Shown here: one piece after another, positions 42,570 through 51,902 of the stretch
Layout: each line of letters begins with the position of its first letter
How positions within the stretch are numbered: position 1 is the first letter of the stretch
Translations under genes and position numbers: made by a program
Source of the DNA: Tetramitus jugosus
Lineage: Eukaryota; Heterolobosea; Eutetramitea; Acrasida; Vahlkampfiidae
NCBI GenBank assembly: GCA_937625935.1
Contig: OW569385.1
Coordinates: 62,001-126,000 of the forward strand
Length of the DNA stretch: 64,000 nucleotides
Direction of reading: 5' to 3'
Notes under the pieces: generated by a model
The model's database searches: none
Told to the model about the DNA's origin: nothing
The model's input: the letters and a program-made list of their open reading frames with translations, nothing else

Positions 42570-42967
42570 GTCTGTGTTTCGTCGTTTCTCTGGTTGAGCG
42601 AACTTTTGTTGTTTCGTGATCTACTCCTTCATTTCGGATCATCCTCGATCCAAAAAAAAGTCATCTTGGGTCATTTTGGATAAACGGGTAATAAGAGGTA
42701 CGAAGGACCATTATCAGCCGTTGCTTCTACACAAGAATAAAACAATTTCAATGATAAGTTTCGTTTATTAGGAGGGTTCTCTAGTTGGATAGTAGTAGGA
42801 TATAGGAAGCGATAAATTAGCTGTACAGGAATTGTGGTTGGCCGCTCGTTTACAATCACCGCTTGGGGAAAACAGCCACCAAATATTGGCGCCAAAATTG
42901 TTTCATGGAAGGGTGCGTGCAAGAAAAATTGTGTCGCCATTGAACAAGTTCAGGGTAGGACACCAGA
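42570..42967. other. Intergenic between OsmC and histone H2B
   Basis: About 0.4 kb, containing ATTGGCGCCAAAATT (42885-42899), a palindrome with an E2F-like core. No gene is supported; a long plus-strand frame here is antisense to H2B and has no features. Confidence 0.5.
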
Positions 42968-42992
42968 AAGCTTTTTTGAGTCAAAAAAGCTT
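42968..42992 (-). promoter_or_regulatory. Perfect hairpin just after histone H2B stop codon
   Basis: In the mRNA sense the sequence is AAGCTTTTTT, loop GACTC, AAAAAAGCTT: a 10-bp perfect stem (12 bp if the loop edges pair). It starts one base after the H2B stop codon. It sits where animal replication-dependent histone mRNAs carry their 3' stem-loop, but the sequence differs from the metazoan element. Confidence 0.7.
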
Positions 42993-42993
42993 C

Positions 42994-43449
42994 TTACTTC
43001 TTCTCTGGCTTTCCAGCAGATTGGTTGTACTTGGTCACAGCCTTTGTTCCTTCAGAAACAGCGTGCTTTGCCAATTCACCAGGCAAGATCAATCTGACAG
43101 CAGTTTGGATCTCTCGGGAGGTCAAAGTCTTGACATTGTTGACTCTGCACAAGTTGGCTGCTTCAGCTGCAATTCTCTCAAAGATATCATTGATGAAAGA
43201 GTTCATAATGGCCATAGCCTTGTTGGAGATACCGATATCTTGGTGAACTTGTCTCAAGACCTTGTAGATGTAAGTAGAGTAGGATTCATGTCTCTTCTTT
43301 TTCTTGCTCTTCTTCTCACCCTCACCTTCTTCACCTTCACCAGCGTCCTTCTTGGTTGCTCTCTTTGCAGTCTTCTTCTCACCTGCTTCCTTGGATTTGG
43401 TCTCAGCTGCCTTGCTCTTCTTTTCAGTAGTCTTCTTGTCGGTGGCCAT
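42994..43449 (-). CDS. H2B: Histone H2B
   Basis: This is a 151-residue core histone. The fold (about 58-150) reads [69 protein letters not shown] and TKYNQS, the standard H2B order. The N-terminal tail is longer than usual and Lys/Glu-rich ([15 protein letters not shown]). The start is the ATG at 43449. An E2F-type site lies about 190 bp upstream and a perfect hairpin immediately follows the stop. Confidence 0.97.
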   Translation of the reverse strand: MATDKKTTEKKSKAAETKSKEAGEKKTAKRATKKDAGEGEEGEGEKKSKKKKRHESYSTYIYKVLRQVHQDIGISNKAMAIMNSFINDIFERIAAEAANLCRVNNVKTLTSREIQTAVRLILPGELAKHAVSEGTKAVTKYNQSAGKPEKK

Positions 43450-43642
43450 TGTAGTGGTTGGTTGTTTGTTGTTAGCTGTAAGGTGGTATTTGCTTTTTGC
43501 TTTGTTGTTTTGTTGTCATTGTCGGCTCCGGTTCCAACAAAGATTTTAAAGGAGGAACAGGACATGGACGCCCAGATTTTGGTGGTTGCATTTTCAAACC
43601 GTAACGGCAAAAAGTTTTCGGCAAACGACGGATTTTGTTTCG

Positions 43643-43651
43643 TGGCGGGAA
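43643..43651. promoter_or_regulatory. E2F-type site upstream of H2B
   Basis: TGGCGGGAA (reverse TTCCCGCCA) matches the E2F consensus and lies about 195 bp upstream of the H2B ATG. Binding is inferred. Confidence 0.5.
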
Positions 43652-43676
43652 GCGACGGAAGGATGGACAAAACTTT

Positions 43677-43759
43677 CGCATCGAACAGGATTCGAACCTG
43701 CGCACCGTTTCCGGTATTGGATTTCAAGTCCAACCTCTTGACCGCTCGAGCATCAATGC
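43677..43759 (-). tRNA. tRNA-Ser (TGA)
   Basis: The acceptor GCATTGA pairs with TCGATGC (one G-U) and the discriminator is G, as usual for Ser. The anticodon stem TTGGA/TCCAA encloses CTTGAAA, giving TGA. A long variable arm (TACCGGAAACGGT) is present, and the T loop is TTCGAAT. Length is 83 nt, without intron. Confidence 0.95.
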
Positions 43760-44178
43760 TAATTGATTATCAATTCTTACAGAATTCGGGCAATTTATGA
43801 AAGATGAAAAAAAATGGATAACCAACAAAGAACCCGGAAGTGTGCTGCATTGCCTCATTCGAATGCTCAAGAGCTGTGTATACCAGGAGATGTCTAGTTT
43901 TTACAGTCGACATATGGTTCGATAATGTGAGACTGAGGGAAGGCAAGCTGGAAAAGCGTCCTTTGCGAGTGACGAGCAGAGAATTCTTAAGGGAATGATG
44001 GGCATAGAAACAAATGCGAGTGATGGCCTTGATGAAAATGTATTGACAATAAAGTGAGTAATCGCAGTGGTTGTATAAAAAAATGAAAAAAGTTTGTGGA
44101 CGGACACTGCTTCCCTTTTCCAACTGAAAACAAAGGGAACTTGTGAACCGAACTTTGAAAGCAGGAAAACCGAACCGA
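43760..44178. other. Intergenic
   Basis: About 0.4 kb upstream of the EF-2-like gene. The EF-2 frame is open from 44143 but that codon is GTG. No other gene is seen. Confidence 0.5.
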
Positions 44179-46605
44179 ATGAATGCACGCAATGTTTCAG
44201 TGATTGGCCACGTGGGACATGGCAAGTCCAGTCTCTCCAGGCTCATTGTCTCCCATTCAATCGGTCATCATCATCAAGATGACACACAACCATATCCAAC
44301 CACCACAGAGACACTCCGGTGCAAGAACTACTCCATTTCCTGTCCCTACCAAGATCAAACATACGATATCAATCTGATTGATACACCAGGTCATGGAGAT
44401 TTCTCATCAGAGGTCTCTGCAGCTCTCAGGGTCAGTGACGGAGCTATGCTTGTTGTGGATTACAGAGAAGGCTTTCATCTGAATGCTGAGACCATGTTGA
44501 AAGCTGCATATCATGAAAGAGTTGTTCATTGTTTGGTGATCAACAAGCTTGATCTGGCCTTACAAGATGACCCTGAGGAGTGTTATCAAAAGATTGTTAG
44601 AATCGTTGAATTTGTTCAAGTGTCTTCTGCGGCCTTTTCGTACGACAGTGCGAATTTCCAAACTAAGATTGATCCTGTCAAGGGTAATGTCGTTATGGGA
44701 TCGAGTGAGATGGAATGGATGTTTACTTTGACAACGTTTGCCAAGTTGTATGCAAAGAAATTCAATGTTTCGGAAGATGCACTTGTGGAAAGGCTGTGGG
44801 GAGATTGGTTCTATTGTCACAGCTCCAAAAAGTGGCAGAATCATCCAGTATCAAACACTACTAATCAGAAACTCAAACGAGGATTCTGTGAGTTCGTATT
44901 GGAGCCAATCCTCAATCTCTTTGAGATTGTACGTGCAAATGACTGGAGCAAACTGAAGAAAGCTTTGTCGAAATTACGTATTGACCTGGATGACAAAGAA
45001 GTTCAAGTACCAACAGGAGATCTCCTTAAAACAGTTGTCCAAAGGTTTCTACCTGTTTCAGAGGTTCTACCGGAACTAATCGTGAATAATTTACCATCTC
45101 CAACAATTGCTCAATCGTATCGATACTCATTGTTGTACACTGGTCCTCTCGATGATCGATATGCCACTGCGATACGGAATTGTGATGAGGACGGTCCGTT
45201 GGTAGCTTACATTTCCAAAAAGTTACCATGCAAGGCATTAAACGGGCAGTTCATTGCACTCTGCAGAATTTTAAGTGGTACTCTCAAACAAGATCACTCA
45301 GTCAGAGTAATGGGGCCTGATTATGACCCATCAAAGACAGGCAGGGGCAAGAATATTATCGCCCAAGTGAGAGGACTACGGATTATCATGGGAGAAGACA
45401 GCATAGCTGTTAGTGAAGCAACATGCGGACACTGTATAGGGATTGTGGGATTGAATACAGCGATGCTAAAAATGGGAACCATAGTTGATTTAGAGTGTGA
45501 AGATGCTTTCCCTATCAAAAACATGGTATTCTCTTCTTCTCCCCTTGTTCAGATGGATATCGATGTACAACAACCACAGGACCTTCCCAAGCTATTAGAG
45601 GGATTCAAGAAGCTCTCGGCGAGTGATCCACTTATTCAATGCTTATCACACGAAGATGGTCACTACAGCATTTCAGGTTCTGGAGAGTATCATCTCGAAG
45701 TATGTTTTAACGACCTAGAAAGTAGCTATTGCAAGAATGTCAAACTACTCAATTCCAAAATCATGACCACGTTCAAAGAAACTGTGATAGGTGTGTCAGG
45801 AGAGTGTATGTCGAAATCGCCAAACAATCATAATAGAATATACATACAAGCACTTCCTTTGGAAGAAGAGTTATGTAGTGATTTGGAGAACAAGATCCTA
45901 GATCCATTATTGAATTATGGTTCCCTGTCAAATATTATTGTCCAGAACTATGGATGGGATGAAAGCTCTGCCCGCCAGATTTGGTGTTTTGGACCAAACA
46001 AATGCGGTCCTAATGTGCTGTTGAATTGTATACCCACCCATTATGTAGCTGAAGCCAAACAGCACATTGCAACCACATTTCAATGGGTTTCTGATGCTGG
46101 TGCGCTCTGTGAGGAAGGTATGAGGGGTGTTCGATTTAACTTGTTGGATGCATGTCTGGTGTCAGATGCAATACATAGAGGAGGAGGACAAGTGATACCT
46201 GCATCAAGAAAAGCATTTTATGCCAGTCAGTTATCAGCTCAACCTCGATTAGCAGAGCCGATAAACCTAAGTGTTATTCAAACTGATGGAAGAAATGTAG
46301 ATGCGATATCCAGGGTGCTACAACAACGACGAGGCACACTATTGTCAGTGGAACAAGCTAGTTATCCATTTCATACAATTATGAGCTATATTCCAGTTAG
46401 TGAGAGTTTTGGCCTAGCGCATGAGTTAAGAGAAGCGAGTAATAGTCAAGTGCTACTGCATTGTTCATTTGATCACTGGCAAATTATTGACTCGGATCCT
46501 TATGACACCACTGGTAGAGCACATCAGATGATTACAGAAACAAGAGAGAGAAAAGGACTATCTCTTGCGATTCCAACAGCATCCAATTACTTGAGTACAC
46601 TATAG
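44179..46605 (+). CDS. EF-2-related GTPase, divergent paralogue
   Basis: This is an 808-residue protein with all five EF-2 domains by sequence order. The P-loop is GHVGHGKS (10-17), where the family has Asp at the fourth position. Switch II is DTPGHGDF (68-75; family V replaced by G), and the base motif is NKLD (122-125). About 40 residues around switch I are missing or scrambled: the conserved R-x-I-T-I-K-S block reads LRCKNYSISC, so the Mg-binding Thr is not evident. Domains II-V are well kept, including GSGEYHLEV, SKSPNNHNRIY, CEEGMRGVRF and the diphthamide loop DAIHRGGGQ with H666. It is a probable translocase relative with altered or absent GTP hydrolysis. I chose the ATG at 44179 (the upstream frame starts GTG). 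Confidence 0.88.
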   Translation: MNARNVSVIGHVGHGKSSLSRLIVSHSIGHHHQDDTQPYPTTTETLRCKNYSISCPYQDQTYDINLIDTPGHGDFSSEVSAALRVSDGAMLVVDYREGFHLNAETMLKAAYHERVVHCLVINKLDLALQDDPEECYQKIVRIVEFVQVSSAAFSYDSANFQTKIDPVKGNVVMGSSEMEWMFTLTTFAKLYAKKFNVSEDALVERLWGDWFYCHSSKKWQNHPVSNTTNQKLKRGFCEFVLEPILNLFEIVRANDWSKLKKALSKLRIDLDDKEVQVPTGDLLKTVVQRFLPVSEVLPELIVNNLPSPTIAQSYRYSLLYTGPLDDRYATAIRNCDEDGPLVAYISKKLPCKALNGQFIALCRILSGTLKQDHSVRVMGPDYDPSKTGRGKNIIAQVRGLRIIMGEDSIAVSEATCGHCIGIVGLNTAMLKMGTIVDLECEDAFPIKNMVFSSSPLVQMDIDVQQPQDLPKLLEGFKKLSASDPLIQCLSHEDGHYSISGSGEYHLEVCFNDLESSYCKNVKLLNSKIMTTFKETVIGVSGECMSKSPNNHNRIYIQALPLEEELCSDLENKILDPLLNYGSLSNIIVQNYGWDESSARQIWCFGPNKCGPNVLLNCIPTHYVAEAKQHIATTFQWVSDAGALCEEGMRGVRFNLLDACLVSDAIHRGGGQVIPASRKAFYASQLSAQPRLAEPINLSVIQTDGRNVDAISRVLQQRRGTLLSVEQASYPFHTIMSYIPVSESFGLAHELREASNSQVLLHCSFDHWQIIDSDPYDTTGRAHQMITETRERKGLSLAIPTASNYLSTL

Positions 46606-46606
46606 A

Positions 46607-48403
46607 TTATTTATTTTCATTCTCCAATTCGGAGGTTGTATTTACAATTGCAGCTCTCATATCTTCCAAGCAATACTGGGTGGCGTACTGTGACGCTTCT
46701 TGTAATAAACGCAAACTTTCTTCAGTTCGTCCATTTTGGGAGATCATCACTCTCGCACGCGAATACTTGTGCCATGCTAACAATTCTTCTTTCAACATGT
46801 TGTCAACATGTTCAGCTTCTTGCAGCATCTTTTGTGCAGCATCCAAATCTGCAAATGCCTCAGAGAATTTCTTCAAATGTGCCAAAGCGACTGCTCGATT
46901 TTCAAGACTCTCAATTTTCTCCTCCCAAGTCAATTCAGGCATCGAAAGACACTTGTTGGCCACATCCAGAGCTTCATTGAACTTGCCATGGTGAATATAC
47001 ACCTCTACCATGCGCGATAATAGAGCTGGAGACTCCTCATCTGTTTTGATAGTCTCGGCTTTGTCAAGTGCCTCACTATACTTCTTTTCTAGGAGAAGTT
47101 TGTCAATTTGAGCCATATTCTGTATCGTTCTTGCCATTTCTTCATACTGACTGGGCAGATCTAAATCGTGGATGATATGAGTCAGTTTTGTAATGTACGA
47201 AATGAGTTCATCATATCGAGCCAATCGATTCAAAGCATTTGCATGCCATTCAATCAATTGAAGAGTAAACATTGGATCAATATTCTCTGCTTGCTGACAA
47301 TCTTTAAGAGCATCTTCATAACGATGCAAATTGCTGTAGCACTCGGCTCTCATTGCAAAAGCCTCTGCGTTCCTACCGTTTTGCAACTCAATTATTCGAG
47401 TACACAAGTCTGCACCTTCACTGGCTCTACCTGTCTCAAGCATACACTTTGCAATCAAGATTCGAGCACTGGACACTGCACTCTCATCCGTATTCAACTC
47501 GATGGCTTTGTTGGCATAGTGTTCGGCTTCAGAGTACTCTGATCGCTTGAAACAAATCTCTGCCTTGAGCAAGTAGGTTGTCGATTGTTTGACAAGACGG
47601 TTCGACTCATCTAGATCCATCATTGAATCATGCAATTGCTCCTTTTCAAAGTAAATGCAAGCTCTTCTGAACAAGAGAGTCGATTGCACATCGAACAAAA
47701 TGTTTCTCTTCTGAGAATCCTTCTCATTGCTCACTCTGTGCTTGACACGACCAATCCATTCAGACAAAATGGTCAATGCTTCCTCAGACTTGTTCTGAGA
47801 CATTAAAATTTCACTTTTTGTTCGACTCAAATGAACAAACCAGAGAAACAAGTGATCCAACAACCCTACTTTTTCAATCTCCTTCTCCATACCAAGTGCT
47901 TCATTACAATAACGAAGCGCACCTTCCGCATCCGCAAATTGAAAGCACAAATTGGCCAATACACGTTTCTTTGAAAACTCCCAAAACAGTTTGCTTCGCT
48001 CATCCTGTAAAAATTCAATTTTTTGGTCCAGTCCGTTCCATTTTTCCCGCAGCGCCTCGTAAACTAAATTCGGATCGGCTGGTGGTGCTGCTGCTGATGA
48101 GCTCAATTGTTCTCTCATCCAGTCATCCACTTGTTTTTGGTAGCCCAGGGTAGCTGCGAATGCTTCTTGAGTGTCCATGCGTCCTCTGCCAAACAACCGA
48201 CCAAAAAATCCCATTTGGTGCGGTTGTTGTAATTGCATTGTAAAGTGGCGATGAACAACAACAGCAGGAGTTGACTCTTGGTTTACAAAAAAAGGAGAAG
48301 AAGGTTTCGCGAGAAGAATACCATTCTTGTTTTGTGAGAAGCGAGCAAAGTGGATCATACTGCGACTCGTCATGGCGAGTAACTTGCTATTGTTTGAGAT
48401 CAT
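46607..48403 (-). CDS. Mitochondrial TPR-repeat protein
   Basis: This is a 598-residue protein. The leader (MISNNSKLLAMTSRSMIHFARFSQNK...) is basic and acid-free, then FGRLFGRGR. From about 120 to the end it is helical with degenerate TPR units, for example ANLCFQFADAEGALRYCNEAL, AFAMRAECYSNLHRYEDALKD and VEVYIHHGKFNEALDVANKCL. A scaffold role is likely but no partner is evident. Its stop codon is one base from that of the EF-2-like gene on the opposite strand, and its AATAAA overlaps the stop, so the two transcripts must overlap. Confidence 0.82.
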   Translation of the reverse strand: MISNNSKLLAMTSRSMIHFARFSQNKNGILLAKPSSPFFVNQESTPAVVVHRHFTMQLQQPHQMGFFGRLFGRGRMDTQEAFAATLGYQKQVDDWMREQLSSSAAAPPADPNLVYEALREKWNGLDQKIEFLQDERSKLFWEFSKKRVLANLCFQFADAEGALRYCNEALGMEKEIEKVGLLDHLFLWFVHLSRTKSEILMSQNKSEEALTILSEWIGRVKHRVSNEKDSQKRNILFDVQSTLLFRRACIYFEKEQLHDSMMDLDESNRLVKQSTTYLLKAEICFKRSEYSEAEHYANKAIELNTDESAVSSARILIAKCMLETGRASEGADLCTRIIELQNGRNAEAFAMRAECYSNLHRYEDALKDCQQAENIDPMFTLQLIEWHANALNRLARYDELISYITKLTHIIHDLDLPSQYEEMARTIQNMAQIDKLLLEKKYSEALDKAETIKTDEESPALLSRMVEVYIHHGKFNEALDVANKCLSMPELTWEEKIESLENRAVALAHLKKFSEAFADLDAAQKMLQEAEHVDNMLKEELLAWHKYSRARVMISQNGRTEESLRLLQEASQYATQYCLEDMRAAIVNTTSELENENK

Positions 48404-48514
48404 GATGCGTTATTCTCTTTGTTTTTGTTGAGGTTTGGTGAGATCTCAAAGTTTTTTTAAGAACACGCCATCAATAATAAAAACAAAAAGGATATGATTC
48501 TGTTGTAAAACAAT

Positions 48515-48610
48515 CTCCCATACCGGGACTCGAACCCGGGTCTTCCGGGGACTTTTGCATTTCGCTTGGAAGTGAAAGCCGGATATCCTAACCAGCTAGA
48601 CTATATGGGA
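48515..48610 (-). tRNA. tRNA-Glu (TTC) with 23-nt intron
   Basis: The acceptor TCCCATA pairs with TATGGGA, the discriminator is G, and the T arm is CCGGGTTCGAGTCCCGG. The anticodon loop begins CTTTCA, giving anticodon TTC. A 23-nt intron (48550-48572) interrupts the canonical position 37/38, after which C and stem CCGGA resume. Mature length is 73 nt. Confidence 0.95.
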
Positions 48611-48659
48611 TTTATATCTATTCTCCACTTTCGATTTTGAGCTCGATATATTTTCCGCA

Positions 48660-48670
48660 TTCCCGCCAAA
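48660..48670. promoter_or_regulatory. E2F-type site upstream of KEN-box kinase
   Basis: TTCCCGCCAAA is a full E2F consensus (reverse TTTGGCGGGAA) about 95 bp before the kinase ATG. Binding is inferred. Confidence 0.55.
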
Positions 48671-48762
48671 AATAAAGTCGTTACTATTCCAATTTTTGAG
48701 AGAAGTTTTTACCTGAATTGAATCCTTCCAGAGATCAAGGACAGAGGCCAAAGACAACAACA

Positions 48763-50415
48763 ATGATGATGAGAAGTAGGGAAGCCGGTGCAGTGATTCG
48801 ACGAAGGAGAAGAATTGCACTCAAACAAGATTCGACAACGACGTCCAACGACCAAACAGCATTGGAACAAAAGGCTACAACCGATTATGCTAGCACGGTC
48901 ATTCTACCACCTGGAGAGCTGGTGACAGAACGAAAGAAGAGTGACTCTTCTGTTGCTGTTTTGGATAAGGAGAATATCGGGCCACCAATGATGCAAACAC
49001 CAAAGCGCATCATCACCTATGAACCACCTTCCAAGAAGGTCAAGATGTTAAATTCATCGTTGAATGATTCTTTGGTTGCTCCATCGACTCCAGCTAGGGC
49101 ACCATCTGCCAATTATTCGACTCCTCTTCGAATTATTAGTCGTGCGCAGGTGACAAGAAGAAGAAACCGTGGAAATGCTGTTCCTGCTGCGGCACCTGCG
49201 ATGCCCATGTCTAGTAGTAGTGCAACACCACTCCGAAGTGGTTTTTCAATGGCTGGTGCCAATTTATTGGCCACACCCAAGCAAGGTGCTCGATCTGCTT
49301 TGAAGCAATTTGGTTTGAGAGTTGTGGACGATGAGATACCAAAGCACGGCAAACATGCTTCTGTGTATGCTGCCAAAGTGATCATGTCTCCTTCGCCCCA
49401 CACACCAGGAAATCAGATTACAGAAGCCATATTCGCCACACCTAAAAAACGACTCAAGTTCCAGAGTCCAAATGTCATGATCAAAGTTCAGGCCAACACA
49501 AAATACAAGGATAAGAACAATATCTGTATCAGAGAGATGAATATTAACAGTGCATTGAATGCAGCACTGGGTAATCAATGTCCAAATTTTATTCGGATGT
49601 ATGCTGTAAGGAATACGAACAGTGGAATCGTTGAGGAAACTGAGGAAGAGGATGATGAACCTGTTCGGGCTCGAAATAACAAGAGAAAGAGAGACGAGTC
49701 AGACGAACACGTACCACACTTTATTTACGTGATGGAGAAGGCAGATGAAACACTAAGAGATTTTGTTTCTCGAATGACAAAGAACGAATCTGGTGTCACA
49801 CCAAACTTTATTCGATCGTGCCTGTTTCAACTGTTTTATGTGCTGCACATGGCTCAGACAACTTGCGAGTTCCAGCATAATGATCTTCATTTTAAGAATG
49901 TACTACTAAAGAAGTTGAAAAACACTTCTAACACCTGTGCCTTTCATCTGAATGGCAAAACATTTGTCTCTACTGAGGAATACCTTGTGAAGCTGGCTGA
50001 TTTTGGTCTTTCACGAGTGAAGTTACCCAACGGTAGCATTGTTTACAACGAACGTATTGGAGACATGTTCTCTGACACGGTAGATATACAATCAGTGCAT
50101 ACACAACTTAAATCTGTCAAGGTGAAGTGGGACGCGATTGAGAACAAGGACGAAAGAGCAGCACAGCAATCCCTGTTCTCTAAATTGAAACGAGAGATGT
50201 CAAAGGGATTGAGTGGTCCTGGACAGTTGTTGAAACACGAGTTTTTCAATCCAATGATTGTCAGCGATTGTGATAGTCTGAGTGGTGGTGTGTTACATTT
50301 CGGTGACAAGCATTCATCAAACGAAAAGGAAAACTTTAGGGAGTCAATCTCGAGTCAAATTGGCTCCGCAATGGTTCTATCTCCAAATCGTAAGAGATTT
50401 AGATTTAGGCAATAA
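48763..50415 (+). CDS. Atypical (haspin-like) protein kinase with KEN box
   Basis: This is a 550-residue protein; the frame opens at TTG and I use the ATG at 48763. The N-terminal half is basic and disordered with TP/SP sites, an RRRRR cluster, RIAL (17-20, D-box-like) and a KEN box (KEN at 69-71), signals for mitotic degradation. The kinase half has MIKVQ (catalytic Lys), CIREMNI (helix C Glu), catalytic loop HNDLH (372-376) with FKNVLL, and DFG (413-415). The His-x-Asp-Leu-His-x2-Asn loop and lack of an APE motif resemble haspin, which phosphorylates histone H3; haspin itself lacks DFG, so I call this haspin-like only. Confidence 0.82.
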   Translation: MMMRSREAGAVIRRRRRIALKQDSTTTSNDQTALEQKATTDYASTVILPPGELVTERKKSDSSVAVLDKENIGPPMMQTPKRIITYEPPSKKVKMLNSSLNDSLVAPSTPARAPSANYSTPLRIISRAQVTRRRNRGNAVPAAAPAMPMSSSSATPLRSGFSMAGANLLATPKQGARSALKQFGLRVVDDEIPKHGKHASVYAAKVIMSPSPHTPGNQITEAIFATPKKRLKFQSPNVMIKVQANTKYKDKNNICIREMNINSALNAALGNQCPNFIRMYAVRNTNSGIVEETEEEDDEPVRARNNKRKRDESDEHVPHFIYVMEKADETLRDFVSRMTKNESGVTPNFIRSCLFQLFYVLHMAQTTCEFQHNDLHFKNVLLKKLKNTSNTCAFHLNGKTFVSTEEYLVKLADFGLSRVKLPNGSIVYNERIGDMFSDTVDIQSVHTQLKSVKVKWDAIENKDERAAQQSLFSKLKREMSKGLSGPGQLLKHEFFNPMIVSDCDSLSGGVLHFGDKHSSNEKENFRESISSQIGSAMVLSPNRKRFRFRQ

Positions 50416-50465
50416 ACCACAGTGACTATTAAATAATATTATTTATTCCTCAGACCGACCGGCAA

Positions 50466-51902
50466 TTAGAATGAAACAAATATTCCCGGGTTAGTACTGT
50501 GTGTACAACCCACGTACTTGTCAAAGCTTTGGGGATCAGGTAGTTTAGTCAGTTCAGCACCGCCATGAGAAAATTTGTATCGTTCAGACACGTAAGTGCC
50601 ATTGCAATTTTGTGTTTTGGTTGTCATGTCCCAAGGATAAATAGGACTGGATTTGATGGCAACATGACCAGTGATTTCGGCCACCTTAAAGCAACAATTT
50701 CCAGATTGATAGGGGGGGTTACTGCCATATTCAAGGTTCAAGTAACCTCCGAATGCCTCATAATACTCCTTCATCTCATCATACAATGTCCCTGTGAATT
50801 CTGTCCAGGTGATCAATCTAAAACCGCTGTATGACTTTTCTGAGTTTCCAAATCCAAAGATACAAACGGTTTTCCTTGACTTATAATTGGTTGGATATTG
50901 GTCTTCGAGCTCAACAATTAGTTCTCTGGTGAGATCTTTGCAAGCTCTCGAATACTTCAATGCATCTCGAAAATATTGCATCAATTCTTCGTCTTGAATC
51001 TTGTACAAGAAAGGAAACACTGCGTTTTGGAGATAATCGTGGCCACATGTTGGCAATCGAACAGCTTGAATCAATGCTCGGATTTCTTCAGTGGTTAAAT
51101 TGTCTTGACCTTGCTGCTCAATCCACTGTTTCACATACGCAAACACTTCTTCCTCTGAAATCAACATTTCAGGACACTGCAAAAAGGCATACCAATGACT
51201 CAGTGTGATATCCTTTCTAACTTTGACCTTTGCAGGATCGAAAGTTCGATTGTTTATACCCTCAATCGTCTGCTCATCCAACAATTTTCGAGTGCTGTAA
51301 CGAACCAATTTCTCGCACGATTCAATCAACAGAGGTACTTGACAAGACCTTGCAATCGTCAACACTTCCAATACGATACCCCAGTTCACCATACTCTCAT
51401 CTCCACCCTTCAAAATAAAATGATCCGTAATGTACTTTATGCAGCAATCCAACAAACCGTACACGGAATACTTTTGAGCCAGATTGAGCAGAGTAACCAC
51501 ATTTTCCTCTGACAAATGACATTGCGCACAAGTACAAAAACGAATAAACTCGAGGAAAGTCTCCGAAGGCACAAAACACTCTTCTTCCAACTCTTCTTCT
51601 GCTTGTTGTTCTTCTCCTGTCTCTCTTCTCACTGCAGGAATGAAAATTTTCCTAGTTTTACATTCTTCAAAGTTCTCATTGGTCAACATGGACTTGAAAA
51701 CTGGACTCGAACAAGACAATAGTGCACTATTGCAATAGAATTGTTCTTGGTTGCCCAAATGATCTCTCTTGATAATCGTTGTGTCATTCAAAGGGGATTG
51801 GACATTAACAAGAGTAGCCAATTGATCTTGAAGATACTTGGGATTGGATGAGACCTGGGTAGTTACAGACGACGACGGCTCTTGTTGTTCTGAAGCAGAC
51901 AT
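50466..51902 (-). CDS. BTB/POZ-BACK domain protein
   Basis: This is a 478-residue protein. The BTB domain (about 40-160) has EQFYCNSALLSCSSPVFKSMLTNENFEE and FLEFIRFCTC, with an acidic insertion after the second block. BACK helices follow (about 175-320: WYAFLQCPEMLISEEEVFAYVKQWIEQ). The C terminus (about 340-478) is beta-rich with GFGNSEKSYSGFRL and is not recognised with certainty. BTB-BACK proteins often link substrates to Cullin-3. A truncated paralogue lies immediately upstream in inverted orientation. Confidence 0.88.
   Translation of the reverse strand: MSASEQQEPSSSVTTQVSSNPKYLQDQLATLVNVQSPLNDTTIIKRDHLGNQEQFYCNSALLSCSSPVFKSMLTNENFEECKTRKIFIPAVRRETGEEQQAEEELEEECFVPSETFLEFIRFCTCAQCHLSEENVVTLLNLAQKYSVYGLLDCCIKYITDHFILKGGDESMVNWGIVLEVLTIARSCQVPLLIESCEKLVRYSTRKLLDEQTIEGINNRTFDPAKVKVRKDITLSHWYAFLQCPEMLISEEEVFAYVKQWIEQQGQDNLTTEEIRALIQAVRLPTCGHDYLQNAVFPFLYKIQDEELMQYFRDALKYSRACKDLTRELIVELEDQYPTNYKSRKTVCIFGFGNSEKSYSGFRLITWTEFTGTLYDEMKEYYEAFGGYLNLEYGSNPPYQSGNCCFKVAEITGHVAIKSSPIYPWDMTTKTQNCNGTYVSERYKFSHGGAELTKLPDPQSFDKYVGCTHSTNPGIFVSF

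Noticed and set aside
42832-43800. 322-codon frame antisense to H2B and across tRNA-Ser
   Set aside because: It overlaps H2B and the tRNA and shows only Leu/Phe/Ser-rich shadow sequence.
49876-49900. Viral origin of the HNDLH kinase
   Set aside because: The loop also resembles large-DNA-virus kinases, but the KEN box, nuclear-type N terminus and E2F site favour a cellular gene; not decidable here.
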